DNA of 64,000 nucleotides from Acinetobacter rathckeae (GTDB lineage: Bacteria > Pseudomonadota > Gammaproteobacteria > Pseudomonadales > Moraxellaceae), in contig NZ_VTDO01000004.1 of the NCBI RefSeq assembly GCF_015627125.1, positions 62,001-126,000 on the forward strand. The letters run 5' to 3'. The notes beneath the pieces are model-generated. The model saw only the letters and a program-made list of their open reading frames with translations, did not search any database and was not told the origin of the DNA. Below, in pieces: positions 54,016-63,982 of this stretch. Position numbers and translations under genes: made by a program. Numbering within the stretch: position 1 is the first letter of the stretch; each line of letters starts with the position of its first letter.

Positions 54016-55551
54016 ATGGCGAATATGAAAATTAGACTGAGCGATTTTACAGGCATTTACGCACGCTCTGTTTTGTCTATATTTCTTCTAGCGATAACAG
54101 CTCCCACCTATGCTAAAGTAGCTTCATCAAACAATATCTCCATTGAACCTAATATTCATTGGCAATCTTGTCGCAGTGATCAATTTACACATTGGTTTGA
54201 TGAAAAGCCTCCACGAAATTTACGCTGTGGCTTTTTAGATGTACCTTTAGCTTACTCCCAATCTTCTCTTCATCCGTCACAAAGAAATACCCGTAGAGTC
54301 AAACTTGCACTTACATTACTCCCTGCCACAAAAGTGAAAAAAGGGAGTTTAGTAATGATTAGTGGCGGGCCAGGTGAGTCAGGTATAAACCCTTCTCTAG
54401 GTGAAGACCCAAGTGTACGAAAATTGCGGGAGTCCTACGATATTATTGGGTATGACCCTCGAGGTGTTGGTGAGTCTATACCTCGAATCTCTTGTGAGGT
54501 GAATGCGACAAGTGAACAACAATTAAAATATAATGATGATATCGCTGATGCTGAGCGACAAACACGGAATTTAATATCGAGTTGTATTCAGCAAACAGGT
54601 GCAGATGTACTACAACATATTGGGACTGAAGAAGCCGTCAATGATTTAGATATGATTCGTCAGGCTTTAAATGAACCTAAGTTGACAGCGGTTGCATACT
54701 CTTATGGTACAAAAGTAGCCGCATTATATGCTGAAAAATTTCCAGAAAAAACACGTGCTTTGGTACTCGATGGTGTTGTTGATCTTGCTGAAGATGATTT
54801 TACTCAGCGACTTAACCAAGAAAAAGCATTTAAACAAGGGTTCAAACGCTTTGCACGGTACTGTGAAAAAACAACTCACTGTGCGATCAGTGGGAAACCA
54901 GATCAAGCCATTCAACAATATCAAATGCTATTACGTCACTTACATGATCATCCATTAATTGCTGAAGATGGTTATGAGATTACCGCAGATAAAGTTTTGA
55001 ATACGACTTATTCTTTACTGGTTTTGAATGATCGCTGGTCTGACTTAGTGATGATGTTGTCAGATATAAGTGATGGTATAGCAAGTCAAGAATTATCTGA
55101 TCTCATTCAAGAATATAATTCAGAAGATGTCGATAGTACGCTCAGCGTGATTACTTGTGCTGATGTTTCAAACCCTTCTGCAGATATAAATGTATTGCGA
55201 AAACAACGCCAAGAAATTAATAAGGCATCGCAATTTGCAGACTATTTACCCAATCATAAATATCCATTAGAGATGTGTGACCTGTGGCCCTATCGTGGAA
55301 AAGATAAACCACATACCCCCGTGGCATCATCGGCTTTGCCAAAGTTATTATTCGTTGCACAACGCTATGATCCAACAACACCTTACCGAAATGCAGAGGT
55401 CATGGCAAAAGCGTTTAATAGTTATTTAATTACTCGTGAAAATGATGGGCATACGTTTGTACTTAGTGATGTCGATCCTTGTATTGATAAAAAGGTGGTG
55501 AATTATTTACTTTACCCAGAAAAAATTTTAAATGATAAGACGTGTAATTAA
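54016..55551 (+). CDS. Secreted alpha/beta hydrolase with TAP-like C-terminal domain
   Basis: The roughly 511-residue protein resembles bacterial tripeptidyl aminopeptidases. It has a signal peptide (ending near PTYAK), an oxyanion-loop motif SGGPGESG, the nucleophile elbow VAYSYGTKVAALYAEKFP, a TAP-like C-terminal domain with catalytic Asp in QRYDPTTPYRNAEVM and His in NDGHTFVL. CDLWPY is also a hallmark. It should release short peptides outside the inner membrane, feeding transporters such as the OPT protein upstream. I take ATG 54016; 54004 (GTG) and 54025 (ATG) are possible. Confidence 0.87.
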   Translation: MANMKIRLSDFTGIYARSVLSIFLLAITAPTYAKVASSNNISIEPNIHWQSCRSDQFTHWFDEKPPRNLRCGFLDVPLAYSQSSLHPSQRNTRRVKLALTLLPATKVKKGSLVMISGGPGESGINPSLGEDPSVRKLRESYDIIGYDPRGVGESIPRISCEVNATSEQQLKYNDDIADAERQTRNLISSCIQQTGADVLQHIGTEEAVNDLDMIRQALNEPKLTAVAYSYGTKVAALYAEKFPEKTRALVLDGVVDLAEDDFTQRLNQEKAFKQGFKRFARYCEKTTHCAISGKPDQAIQQYQMLLRHLHDHPLIAEDGYEITADKVLNTTYSLLVLNDRWSDLVMMLSDISDGIASQELSDLIQEYNSEDVDSTLSVITCADVSNPSADINVLRKQRQEINKASQFADYLPNHKYPLEMCDLWPYRGKDKPHTPVASSALPKLLFVAQRYDPTTPYRNAEVMAKAFNSYLITRENDGHTFVLSDVDPCIDKKVVNYLLYPEKILNDKTCN

Positions 55552-55982
55552 CTGTATTTATAGCGAGGCAGTTTCTTAAAAATGAGGACACGCCCTAGTT
55601 AGCTTAATGCCTCTAATGAGGGTGTGGAATAAAGGTTAACTCGGTAATTTTTTCTATTCGGAGAGGAAGTTGTTTTCGTTTATCTTGAATCAAGGGATTC
55701 TATTCTAAAATGAAGAAAATAGTGAGCCCTAAGTCTGAACGTAGATGATGTGTCCACTTCGTTTTATGGTTATAAACTTGATGATAGATCACGAACAGTG
55801 AGCCAAGGCTTATACGATGACAACTCACCATTACCTCGGCCATCTTTGATCCATTTCTGTTGTTGGATTAAAAGCATAAAAAAACACCTGTTGTGTTCAT
55901 TTAAAATGAGCATAACAGGTGTTTATAAAACAAATAATCTAGTGTGATACTTTCATACAAGAATCAATTTCACCGATAAAAC
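55552..55982. other. Intergenic region between the peptidase and glmS
   Basis: About 430 bases without a convincing gene. A 65-codon plus-strand frame (55750-55947) has no recognisable product and ends inside the glmS terminator, so I do not call it. The less AT-rich patch near 55560-55860 may be decayed coding sequence. Confidence 0.35.
55883..55925 (-). terminator. Terminator of glmS
   Basis: AAACACCTGTT pairs with AACAGGTGTTT, with a partly self-complementary loop. On the minus strand the stem is followed by a run of T, which fits termination of the glmS transcript. Confidence 0.85.
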
Positions 55983-57824
55983 CTACTCAACGGTAACAGA
56001 CTTCGCCAAATTACGTGGTTGGTCTACATCTGTACCACGTAGTACAGCAACATGATATGACAGTAATTGCACAGGTACACTATAAATAATCGGACTTAAC
56101 CAGTGGCTAATGCTAGGCACTTTAACCACATGCTGACGGTCTTTATCTGAAATACCGCTGTTTTCATCTGCAAATACAAACAGTTCACCACCACGCGCTT
56201 GTACTTCTTCCATATTTGATCTGAGTTTATCAAGCATGTCATCTTTCGGTGCTAAAATCACCACAGGCATGTCATTGTCTACCAATGCCAATGGGCCATG
56301 TTTAAGTTCACCTGCAGCATAACCTTCAGCATGAATATATGAAATTTCTTTCAGTTTTAAAGCACCTTCTAAAGCGATAGGATAATTCGTTCCACGCCCT
56401 AAAAATAAACAGTGTTGCTTTTCTACAAATAGCTCAGATAAATGTAAAATTTCAGCATTGTGTTGTAATGTGTTGAGCAAGACTTTTGGACAATGCCATA
56501 AATCTTCAATCATTTGTGCTAAGTCAGACTCAGTAATACGCCCTTGTACTTGACCAATTTTTAAAATAAATAGCATTAAAGCGGCCAGTTGAGTCGTAAA
56601 TGCCTTCGTTGATGCTACTCCAATTTCAGGCCCAGCCAATGTCAGTAAGTGATAGTCCGTTTCACGTACCATAGAAGACGTTGCTACGTTACAAATTGCC
56701 ATACTTGAAATACGTAAGCCTTTTGCTTTAGCACGTTTTTGAGTATCACGAAGCGCGGCTAATGTATCTGCTGTTTCACCCGACTGAGAGATACACACAT
56801 ACAACGTGTCTTCAACAATGACAGGGTAGCGGTAACGGAATTCACTAGCGATTTCAACCTGACACGGTAAGTCAATCAGCTGTTCAAACCAGTATTTAGC
56901 AATTAACCCAGAGTGATAACTTGTACCACAGGCAATAATCTGTATTTGCTTAATCCCTTTTAGATCAGCTTCAGCATGTTGTAAAAAATCGTCACGTAAT
57001 GCATTACCATTGAGTGCTTGAGAGATGGTTTGTTGTAATGCTTCAGGTTGCTCAAAAATTTCTTTCAGCATAAAGTGTTTATATTCACCTTTTGAGGCAT
57101 GACTTACAGTGGCATCTAACTCTTTGATTGGGCGCTCTACTTCATGCTCACCATCTGCAAAAACACGTACTTCTTGACGTGTAATATAGGCAATATCACC
57201 TTCTTCAAGATAGATAAAACGATTGGTAATTGGAAGTAATGCCAATTGGTCTGAGCCAATAAAATGCTCGCCAATACCTACACCTACGACTAATGGTGAA
57301 CCTTCACGGACCGCAATCAGTTCATCTGGGTAGGCTGCATGTACAATACCTAAAGCAAATGCACCTTTGAGTTTTGGCACAACAGATTGCACAGCACTTA
57401 ATAGGGTTGCATGTGTTTTTAACGCTTCAGTGACAAGGTGAGCGACGACTTCAGTATCTGTTTGTGATGAAAACACATAGCCTTTTTCTAAAAGTGCATT
57501 TTTTAGTGCTTCAAAGTTTTCAATAATGCCGTTATGAACAACCGCCACTTTTTCTGAAAGGTGTGGGTGAGCATTGTGTTCAGTTGGTTTACCATGGGTT
57601 GCCCAACGGGTATGTGCAATGCCTAAGCTACCAGTAATTTGACTGGTTGTTACGGCATCTTCTAAGTTAACCACTTTACCAACACGGCGTTCACGTAACA
57701 CGTGTTGTTGATTAATGAGTGCTAAGCCTGCAGAGTCATAGCCACGGTATTCTAGGCGTTTTAAGCCTTCAATTAAAATTTCACTAATATTACGTTCTGC
57801 AACGCCACCAACGATTCCACACAT
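55983..57824 (-). CDS. glmS: Glutamine-fructose-6-phosphate aminotransferase (isomerizing)
   Basis: The 613-residue enzyme starts MCGIVGGVAERN, so the catalytic Cys becomes N-terminal after Met removal. The glutaminase domain covers residues 1-240 (RLEYRGYDSAGLALI, HTRWATHGKPTEHNAHPH). Two SIS domains follow (CGTSYHSGLIAKYW, SQSGETADTLAALR). The sequence ends with the family's DQPRNLAKSVTVE. It makes glucosamine-6-phosphate, the first step toward UDP-GlcNAc for cell wall and LPS. glmU lies 26 bases upstream on the same strand, so both UDP-GlcNAc genes form one operon. Confidence 0.97.
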   Translation of the reverse strand: MCGIVGGVAERNISEILIEGLKRLEYRGYDSAGLALINQQHVLRERRVGKVVNLEDAVTTSQITGSLGIAHTRWATHGKPTEHNAHPHLSEKVAVVHNGIIENFEALKNALLEKGYVFSSQTDTEVVAHLVTEALKTHATLLSAVQSVVPKLKGAFALGIVHAAYPDELIAVREGSPLVVGVGIGEHFIGSDQLALLPITNRFIYLEEGDIAYITRQEVRVFADGEHEVERPIKELDATVSHASKGEYKHFMLKEIFEQPEALQQTISQALNGNALRDDFLQHAEADLKGIKQIQIIACGTSYHSGLIAKYWFEQLIDLPCQVEIASEFRYRYPVIVEDTLYVCISQSGETADTLAALRDTQKRAKAKGLRISSMAICNVATSSMVRETDYHLLTLAGPEIGVASTKAFTTQLAALMLFILKIGQVQGRITESDLAQMIEDLWHCPKVLLNTLQHNAEILHLSELFVEKQHCLFLGRGTNYPIALEGALKLKEISYIHAEGYAAGELKHGPLALVDNDMPVVILAPKDDMLDKLRSNMEEVQARGGELFVFADENSGISDKDRQHVVKVPSISHWLSPIIYSVPVQLLSYHVAVLRGTDVDQPRNLAKSVTVE

Positions 57825-57850
57825 ATCATGTACCTCTAATTCTTTAATCT

Positions 57851-59212
57851 TTATTTGCTTTTTTGCGGACGTTGATAATTTGGCTTTTCAACTTGAATTG
57901 CACGTCCAATGGCTAGGGCATGGTCAGCGACATCACGGGTGATGGTTGAGCCTGCAGCAACGGTTGCGCCATGTCCTACTTTAATTGGAGCGACCAAAGC
58001 ACTATTTGAACCAATAAAGGCGGCTTCACCAATCTCAGTTTTATGCTTGTTTACACCGTCGTAGTTGCAGGTAATTGTGCCTGCACCAATATTAGTGTCT
58101 TTGCCTACCGTTGCATCACCTAAATAGGTAAAGTGGTTGGCTTTGACCCCTTGGGCGAGTACGCTGTTTTTCACTTCAACAAAGTTACCAATATGGACTT
58201 GGTCTGCCAATACACTGCCAGGACGAAGTCGAGCAAATGGGCCAATGATGTTGGTTTGTCCAACAATCGCTTGGTCAAATATGCTATACGGTTGCACCTT
58301 GGTGTATGCTGCAATTTTTGTATTTTTTAAGATACAACCTGTACCAATTTCAACGCCGTCACCAAGTTCACAGTCGCCTTCAATAATTACATTGGTATCT
58401 ATACGTACATCACGGCCAACTTTAAGTGAGCCACGTAAGTCAAACCGGTTTGGGTCTGCAAATGTGACACCTTCACGCATTAAATGCAGTGCTTGGTGTG
58501 ATTGATACGCACGTTCAAGTGTTGCCAACTGTACTCGGTCATTTACACCTTCAACTTCAAATGCCATTTCAGGTTGAATAGAGGCGACTTCTAAGCCATC
58601 TGCAACAGCCATTGCAACAATGTCGGTTAAATAGTATTCGCCCTGTGCATTGTTATTTGATAGGTGAGGTAACCATTCATGTAGTTTTTGGTTGCTCACA
58701 CAGTAAATACCCGTATTAATTTCTTGGATACGCTGTTGTTCTACAGAGGCATCTTTGTGTTCAACAATGGCTTGAATTTTGTTGTCATGGCGTACCACTC
58801 GGCCATAGCCTGTAGGGTCTGCAACATTTAAGGTAATCATGCCTATACCTGTTTGTACCGAGGCATCGAGTAAACGCTGTAACGTATTTGCACTGACCAA
58901 TGGCACATCGCCATATAAAATTAAAGATGTGCCAGAGGTTGCCAATACAGGCAATACCATTTGTACGGCATGGCCTGTACCAAGCTGTTCTGTTTGTTCA
59001 ACCCAAGTCAGGTTCTCGGTTGCAAAAGTCTCTTTAACGAATGTGCCACCATGGCCAAAAATTGTAATTATATCTTGTGCTTGTAATTGTTTGGCTGTTT
59101 CAATCACATGAGCAAGGAGCGGTCTGCCTGCAAGAGGTTGTAACACCTTGGGCAATAAAGAACGCATGCGAGTGCCTTTTCCCGCAGCTAAAATAATAAC
59201 GGTTGTTGACAT
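57851..59212 (-). CDS. glmU: Bifunctional GlmU (N-acetylglucosamine-1-phosphate uridyltransferase / acetyltransferase)
   Basis: The 453-residue protein starts at ATG 59212, with AGGGTG just upstream; a longer frame exists but does not fit the family. The uridyltransferase domain has [21 protein letters not shown] and LYGDVPLV. The C-terminal part is a left-handed beta helix of hexapeptide repeats with [21 protein letters not shown] and [11 protein letters not shown]. It performs the last two steps of UDP-GlcNAc synthesis. glmS follows directly. Confidence 0.97.
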   Translation of the reverse strand: MSTTVIILAAGKGTRMRSLLPKVLQPLAGRPLLAHVIETAKQLQAQDIITIFGHGGTFVKETFATENLTWVEQTEQLGTGHAVQMVLPVLATSGTSLILYGDVPLVSANTLQRLLDASVQTGIGMITLNVADPTGYGRVVRHDNKIQAIVEHKDASVEQQRIQEINTGIYCVSNQKLHEWLPHLSNNNAQGEYYLTDIVAMAVADGLEVASIQPEMAFEVEGVNDRVQLATLERAYQSHQALHLMREGVTFADPNRFDLRGSLKVGRDVRIDTNVIIEGDCELGDGVEIGTGCILKNTKIAAYTKVQPYSIFDQAIVGQTNIIGPFARLRPGSVLADQVHIGNFVEVKNSVLAQGVKANHFTYLGDATVGKDTNIGAGTITCNYDGVNKHKTEIGEAAFIGSNSALVAPIKVGHGATVAAGSTITRDVADHALAIGRAIQVEKPNYQRPQKSK

Positions 59213-59237
59213 AATCACCCTACAAAGTTGTATGTAG

Positions 59238-59750
59238 TTAAATTGATAAATAAAGCACAATACACAGTGCAGCCCATATACCTGCCAGTAGGTCATCAAA
59301 CATAATACCAAACCCACCTGACAATTTTTTGTCAGCTACACAAATTGGCCACGGTTTCCAAATATCAAATAAGCGAAACAGTGCAAAACCAACCACTAAC
59401 CATTGTACACTCATGATATTAAAATAGATTAAAGGCAAAAAGGTAATGGATTGACCCGCGAATTCATCCCAAACAATGCGACCATCGTCATGCACCTGCA
59501 TAATTTTGGCTGTTTGCCCACAAATGGCAATCCCTAAGACTGACATGATAATAATGGCGAGCAAAGATAAGTTAAAACCAATGCTGTACCAGATGGGTAT
59601 AAATAATAAAGCAAATGCTGAGCCAAATGTGCCAGGGGCTTTAGGTGCAAGCCCTGAACCGAGTCCAACACCTAAAAAAACAACCAAACGTTGTGGCCAA
59701 GACAGGCGACTAAAACGAAGTTCAGGTTTATGCAAAGTGTTGGTATCCAT
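59238..59750 (-). CDS. pgpA: Phosphatidylglycerophosphatase A
   Basis: The 170-residue membrane protein has the PgpA motifs [37 protein letters not shown] and [11 protein letters not shown], and DDLLAGI near the end. These hold the acidic residues for metal binding. It removes a phosphate from phosphatidylglycerophosphate to make phosphatidylglycerol. It overlaps the end of thiL by 23 bases, as is common in gammaproteobacteria. Confidence 0.95.
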   Translation of the reverse strand: MDTNTLHKPELRFSRLSWPQRLVVFLGVGLGSGLAPKAPGTFGSAFALLFIPIWYSIGFNLSLLAIIIMSVLGIAICGQTAKIMQVHDDGRIVWDEFAGQSITFLPLIYFNIMSVQWLVVGFALFRLFDIWKPWPICVADKKLSGGFGIMFDDLLAGIWAALCIVLYLSI

Positions 59751-60651
59751 GTAAATCTAATGTTTGTCGTTGTTTTTGGTAATGTAACCTAAGCCCGAGC
59801 TGTTCTTCTATACGTCCAATCACTGTGATAGGGGTAGATAAATTTTGTTGTTGCAGTATTTGATAGTGTTTTTCTGAGATTGTGAAACATAGTTCGTAGT
59901 CATCGCCACCTGCCAATGCATATTGCCACTGCTGTTGTTGAGGTTGCTTTTGTAGTACAGGGTCTAATGGCAAATTTTCTAAGTCGAGTGTCGCCCCAAC
60001 ATTTGATGCTGTTAAAATATGCTTTAAATCTTGAATCAGGCCATCTGAAAGGTCAATCATACTCGATGCCAGACCTTTGAGTTGTTGGCCGAGCGTACAA
60101 CGAGGGCTAGGGTAATCTAAGCGTTGTTGTAGAGGGTGTCCAAGATGCTGTAAGCCAAAAGCGGCATCACCAAGTTGTCCACTCACCACAATATAATCAC
60201 CGATACAAGCCCCTTTTCGGGTAATGGCTTGGCCTTTTTCAACCCAACCTAATGCTGTGACAGACACAGTCAGTTGGTTGCCTTGGGTGGTATCTCCACC
60301 AATGAGGTCAACGGCATAAGGTGCACAACAATCAAATATGCCTTGTGAAAAGTCTTTGAGCCATGCATGGTCTATTTGAGGGAGTGTGATTGCCAGTAGA
60401 ATACTGTGTGGGGTTGCGCCCATTGCAGCCAAGTCAGATAAATTGACTGCAACACTTTTCCAACCCACGGCATGTGCTGCCGTCGTGGTAGGGAAGTGCC
60501 GTCCTTCAACCGATGTGTCGGTACAAATGACCAATTCATGATTTGAGGGCGGGGCAATAATGGCTGAATCATCGCAAATGCCCAGTACAACATTGTTTTG
60601 GTACAAGCGCGCTTGCTTGAAGTACTGTTCAATTATTGAAAATTCAGCCAT
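59728..60651 (-). CDS. thiL: Thiamine-monophosphate kinase
   Basis: The 307-residue protein matches ThiL: MAEFSIIEQYFKQ at the start, GICDDSAIIAPP with metal-binding Asp pair, VNLSDLAAMGATPHSIL, DLIGGDTTQG, and ASSMIDLSDGLIQDLKHIL. It phosphorylates thiamine monophosphate to the active cofactor thiamine diphosphate. It lies between nusB and pgpA in the usual order. Confidence 0.96.
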   Translation of the reverse strand: MAEFSIIEQYFKQARLYQNNVVLGICDDSAIIAPPSNHELVICTDTSVEGRHFPTTTAAHAVGWKSVAVNLSDLAAMGATPHSILLAITLPQIDHAWLKDFSQGIFDCCAPYAVDLIGGDTTQGNQLTVSVTALGWVEKGQAITRKGACIGDYIVVSGQLGDAAFGLQHLGHPLQQRLDYPSPRCTLGQQLKGLASSMIDLSDGLIQDLKHILTASNVGATLDLENLPLDPVLQKQPQQQQWQYALAGGDDYELCFTISEKHYQILQQQNLSTPITVIGRIEEQLGLRLHYQKQRQTLDLHGYQHFA

Positions 60652-60671
60652 AGATGATCTTTTTTTCTGTA

Positions 60672-61115
60672 TTAAGCTTGTTTTTCAGCTTGGCGTAATG
60701 TTTGCGCCAAGCGGTCAAGTACACCATTAATGTACTTGTGGCTGTCTGCACCACCAAAGTGTTTTGCTAGCTCAATCGCTTCGTCCAAAACCACACGGTA
60801 AGGAATTTCGGCATGATCACGCAACTCGTAAGCACCTAGACGTAAAATTGCAAGCTCGACACCATCTAAAGCTGAAAGTTCACGGTCTAATACGCTCAGT
60901 AAAAGTTGATCTAATACTTCATGTTCTGTTACCACTTGTGTGAGCAGTTCATGGTAGTAGTTTAAATCTACTTTATGCATAGCATTGTCTGCACGTGTAC
61001 GTGCTTCAATTTGATGCGATGGATTGTGGCTCATTTGCCACTCGTAGATACCCTGAACCGCAAAGCGACGTGCTTTGCGTTTTGCAGCATACACTGCCTG
61101 TAATGTTTGTGACAT
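60672..61115 (-). CDS. nusB: Transcription antitermination factor NusB
   Basis: The 147-residue all-helical protein shows the N-terminal [13 protein letters not shown] block, preceded by the basic KRK, and the C-terminal signature [34 protein letters not shown]. NusB binds boxA RNA with NusE (S10) during rRNA transcription. The gene starts three bases after the ribH stop, in one operon with it. Confidence 0.97.
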   Translation of the reverse strand: MSQTLQAVYAAKRKARRFAVQGIYEWQMSHNPSHQIEARTRADNAMHKVDLNYYHELLTQVVTEHEVLDQLLLSVLDRELSALDGVELAILRLGAYELRDHAEIPYRVVLDEAIELAKHFGGADSHKYINGVLDRLAQTLRQAEKQA

Positions 61116-61118
61116 CGA

Positions 61119-61589
61119 TTAAATTGCCTTTAACAAGTTAACCATTTCAATGGCTGTCAAAGCAGCTTCGCTGCCTTTGTTGCCCGCTTTAGTACCTGAG
61201 CGTTCGATGGCTTGTTCAATGCTGTCGGTGGTGAGAACACCATTAATCACAGGTAAGCCTGTGTCTAAACCAACCACACCTAAACCTTTAGCACATTCAC
61301 CTGCAACAAAATCAAAGTGAGGTGTGCTTCCACGAATTACGGCACCAAGCGCAATAATGGCATCATAAGTTGATGTTGTTGCTAGTTTTTTAGCCACAAC
61401 AGGAAGTTCCCATGCACCAGGTGCATGAACAACTGTAATATTTTCTTCTGCAACACCATGACGTTTAAGTGTGTCAATTGCACCTTCTAACAGGTGTTCA
61501 ACCACAAAACTGTTAAAACGACCAACAACAATTGCATAATGGCCTTCACCTGCCAAATGCATTAAACCTTCAATACGGCGAATAGCCAT
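61119..61589 (-). CDS. ribH: 6,7-dimethyl-8-ribityllumazine synthase
   Basis: The 156-residue protein has the lumazine synthase motifs: [57 protein letters not shown] with the catalytic His region, and [17 protein letters not shown]. It joins the ribB product with the pyrimidine intermediate in riboflavin synthesis. It lies nine bases after ribB. The flavin made here is also the cofactor of the BLUF protein in this window, though no direct link is implied. Confidence 0.97.
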   Translation of the reverse strand: MAIRRIEGLMHLAGEGHYAIVVGRFNSFVVEHLLEGAIDTLKRHGVAEENITVVHAPGAWELPVVAKKLATTSTYDAIIALGAVIRGSTPHFDFVAGECAKGLGVVGLDTGLPVINGVLTTDSIEQAIERSGTKAGNKGSEAALTAIEMVNLLKAI

Positions 61590-61598
61590 AATAACCTC

Positions 61599-62720
61599 TT
61601 ATTTTTCAGTCGACTGATCAGCAGAAATATATTCTACCACTTCTAAGTTAAAGCCAGATAGTGCATTAAAACGTAGCGGTGAGCTGAGGAGTTTCATTTT
61701 CTCCACACCTAAATCACGCAAAATTTGTGCACCCACACCTGTGGTTTGGTACTGTCTAGACAGCTCTGAACTTGACTTTGCCGCTTTAGGTAAGTTCAGT
61801 GCATTGAGTGCTGGGCCTAAGTCTAACAAGTGATTTTGTCCAATCCATACTAAAACTGCACGCTCGCTGTCGGCAATATATTGTAAAGATCGGTCTAAAC
61901 TCCAACCTGTTTCACCCGTAGGTTTTTTAAGTTTGAGTAAATCACGTAGTGGGTTAAAGCCATGCACACGTACCGTCGTCACGCCTTCTTTTGGCTCACC
62001 TTTAACAATGGCCAAATGTGTTTCTGCACTGCCGTGTTCTTTGTAGCGAAAAAGCTCAAAAGAACCGTATTCTGTATTGATGGTTTCTTGGCTTAAACGT
62101 TCAACAGTTTGTTCACTGGTCATACGGTGATGAATCAGGTCGGCGATTGTACCAATTTTTAAGCCATGTTTCTCGGCAAATTTCTCTAAATCTGCACGAC
62201 GTGCCATTGTGCCGTCTTCATTAATGATTTCACAGATGACAGATGCGGGCTCTAAACCTGCAAGACGTGACAAATCAGAGCCTGCTTCGGTATGTCCTGC
62301 ACGGTGTAATACACCACCTGGCTGTGCCATGAGTGGGAAAATGTGGCCTGGTTGTACAATGTCTGTCGGTTTTGCTTGTGGTGAAACCGCTGTACGAATG
62401 GTATGAGCACGTTCAGCAGGAGAAATTCCTGTGGTAATGCCTTCACGTGCCTCAATAGACAGAGTGAAGTTGGTACCGTGTTGTGCGCCGTTTTGGTCGA
62501 CCATGAGCGGAAGTTTTAATTGTTGGCAACGCTCTTTACTTAAAGTGAGACAAACTAAACCGCGTGCATGGGTAATCATAAAGTTAATGTCTTCAGGGCG
62601 AACATGTGTTGCTGCCATGACCAAGTCACCTTCGTTTTCTCGGTCTTCATCGTCCATTAAAATAACCATTTTTCCAGCACGGATATCTTCGATGAGTTCT
62701 TCTACAGTATTGAGTGGCAT
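61599..62720 (-). CDS. ribB: 3,4-dihydroxy-2-butanone 4-phosphate synthase with degenerate GTP cyclohydrolase II domain
   Basis: I take the start at 62720 (MPLNTVEELIEDIRAGKM), where AGGTAAAA lies eight bases before the ATG. The N-terminal 200 residues are RibB: DDEDRENEGDLVMAATHV, FTLSIEAREGITTGISP and HRAGHTEAGSDLSRLAG. The C-terminal 170 residues have the outline of GTP cyclohydrolase II but lack the three zinc Cys (family LRCDCG) and the RQEGR motif. The second domain is therefore probably inactive, as known for several gammaproteobacterial RibBA-like proteins. GTP cyclohydrolase II should be encoded elsewhere. I see no FMN riboswitch upstream. Confidence 0.93.
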   Translation of the reverse strand: MPLNTVEELIEDIRAGKMVILMDDEDRENEGDLVMAATHVRPEDINFMITHARGLVCLTLSKERCQQLKLPLMVDQNGAQHGTNFTLSIEAREGITTGISPAERAHTIRTAVSPQAKPTDIVQPGHIFPLMAQPGGVLHRAGHTEAGSDLSRLAGLEPASVICEIINEDGTMARRADLEKFAEKHGLKIGTIADLIHHRMTSEQTVERLSQETINTEYGSFELFRYKEHGSAETHLAIVKGEPKEGVTTVRVHGFNPLRDLLKLKKPTGETGWSLDRSLQYIADSERAVLVWIGQNHLLDLGPALNALNLPKAAKSSSELSRQYQTTGVGAQILRDLGVEKMKLLSSPLRFNALSGFNLEVVEYISADQSTEK

Positions 62721-63127
62721 TTCTTTTACCTGCACCCATTGCATTGTTTGGCCAATGCCTTGGGCTTGTTGTTAATCCGTCGTGGTTTTTGTACTTACAA
62801 GTTATGGGTAAGTCGCATGGGTCTATGAAGCTACAATAAAGTAAATTGTAAGCGATGAAAAGAGATAAGCCGTATTTTGATGGTATCTGGAATAAATCAT
62901 CCTGTGCTTTATTTATTGTCCAGCTTCAATCATATCTGCTTACTTCACTCAAAGCATGCGTACATTGGTGTAAAAACGATGTATTTATTTATAGCTTTGT
63001 ATAGAAATAGAAAGATGGTTTGAAGTAAGTTGTCGCTTAGAAGGGGACGTTTCTTTTTAGTATGAAATAGCTTTTATACAATGCCCCAATATGTAGAAAT
63101 TGGGGCATTGGTCTGATTGAAAGTAGA
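62721..63127. other. Intergenic region upstream of ribB
   Basis: About 400 bases with no gene. It holds the ribB promoter. I looked for the conserved blocks of an FMN riboswitch on the minus strand and did not find them. Confidence 0.45.
63080..63109 (-). terminator. Hairpin/terminator behind the membrane protein gene
   Basis: An 11-bp perfect stem (AATGCCCCAAT with ATTGGGGCATT) and an eight-base loop, 19 bases beyond the stop codon of the gene at 63128. The T run on the minus strand is poor (GTATAAAA). Confidence 0.65.
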
Positions 63128-63982
63128 CTATCCCTTTAAAATTTGTGTTCGCATACGCTGTGCTAACTCTGCACACTCATGGTTCATGCCATTAATTAAA
63201 TAGGCATGTCTCGTTAAAGCATTGGTTGGGTGGGGCAGTGTGACGAGCTGATAGCACTGTGTCATGCTTTGTAAAAACTTATGGTTGACATACACTGCAC
63301 TTTCTTTACTGCTTAAAGACTGCGTTAAGCGCTTAGATGCAGCAGTCGCATCGAGTTGCATGTCCTTTACAGCACTTGAAATGGCACAACGTGTTTGCAG
63401 TACAAAGCGTTTTTCCTCTCTGTAGCGTCTGTAGAGGACATCTGAGAGCATTTGGAATACGGCAGAAATCATCATTAAACATTCTGCATCTTTGTATTTT
63501 TCTGCATCTATATAAATAGTTGCCCCCTCTGCATCAAAACTTTCGCTAATAATAAAGTCATCAACGGCAATATTATAATGTTGTGAGCACTGGGTAATGG
63601 CTTTATTTAAAAACATTTGACACAAATTAAAATAAGACTGGGCGACAGATTGACTGACGCTATCTAGTAATCCTTTAGGGTCATAAAATTGAATGTTTAA
63701 ACAAATGGTTTTTTCATTCAGGAGATGGTCTGTACTTTGCTGTACGTCTTCTTCGGGCTCTGGGCTGACGACCGCTTGTGGTGTAGCCGTTGTTTGCTCA
63801 TTATTTTCAAGAGCCTGTTTTAAAGTATCTATTTGTTGTTTTAGCTCGTTTTCATGCTGTACACGGGTTAAATATTCACTGCGTGTTGGTCGTGCAATCA
63901 GGCGGTAGGCAAGCCATAGAAAAATATACAGTAGTAAAGATAAGGTAAGGGCTAACCATTCACTACGTAAAATTTCCCCCAT
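63128..63982 (-). CDS. Membrane-anchored coiled-coil protein of unknown function
   Basis: I do not recognise this protein. From ATG 63982 it has 284 residues: one membrane segment (WLALTLSLLLYIFLWLAYRL, residues 9-28), a charged coiled-coil stretch (VQHENELKQQIDTLKQALEN), an acidic Pro-rich linker, and a soluble domain of about 190 residues with no known motif. The soluble domain includes many Cys and Met residues. The frame stays open to the window edge (LIEPSMGEI), so the true start could lie upstream, outside the window. It does not seem to be part of the rib operon, because about 400 bases and a terminator separate them. Confidence 0.6.
   Translation of the reverse strand: MGEILRSEWLALTLSLLLYIFLWLAYRLIARPTRSEYLTRVQHENELKQQIDTLKQALENNEQTTATPQAVVSPEPEEDVQQSTDHLLNEKTICLNIQFYDPKGLLDSVSQSVAQSYFNLCQMFLNKAITQCSQHYNIAVDDFIISESFDAEGATIYIDAEKYKDAECLMMISAVFQMLSDVLYRRYREEKRFVLQTRCAISSAVKDMQLDATAASKRLTQSLSSKESAVYVNHKFLQSMTQCYQLVTLPHPTNALTRHAYLINGMNHECAELAQRMRTQILKG

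Noticed and set aside
55750-55947. Plus-strand frame of 65 codons before glmS
   Set aside because: No ribosome binding site, no recognisable product, and its end lies within the glmS terminator hairpin.
62721-62900. Possible FMN riboswitch upstream of ribB
   Set aside because: The conserved blocks of the RFN element are not seen on the minus strand.
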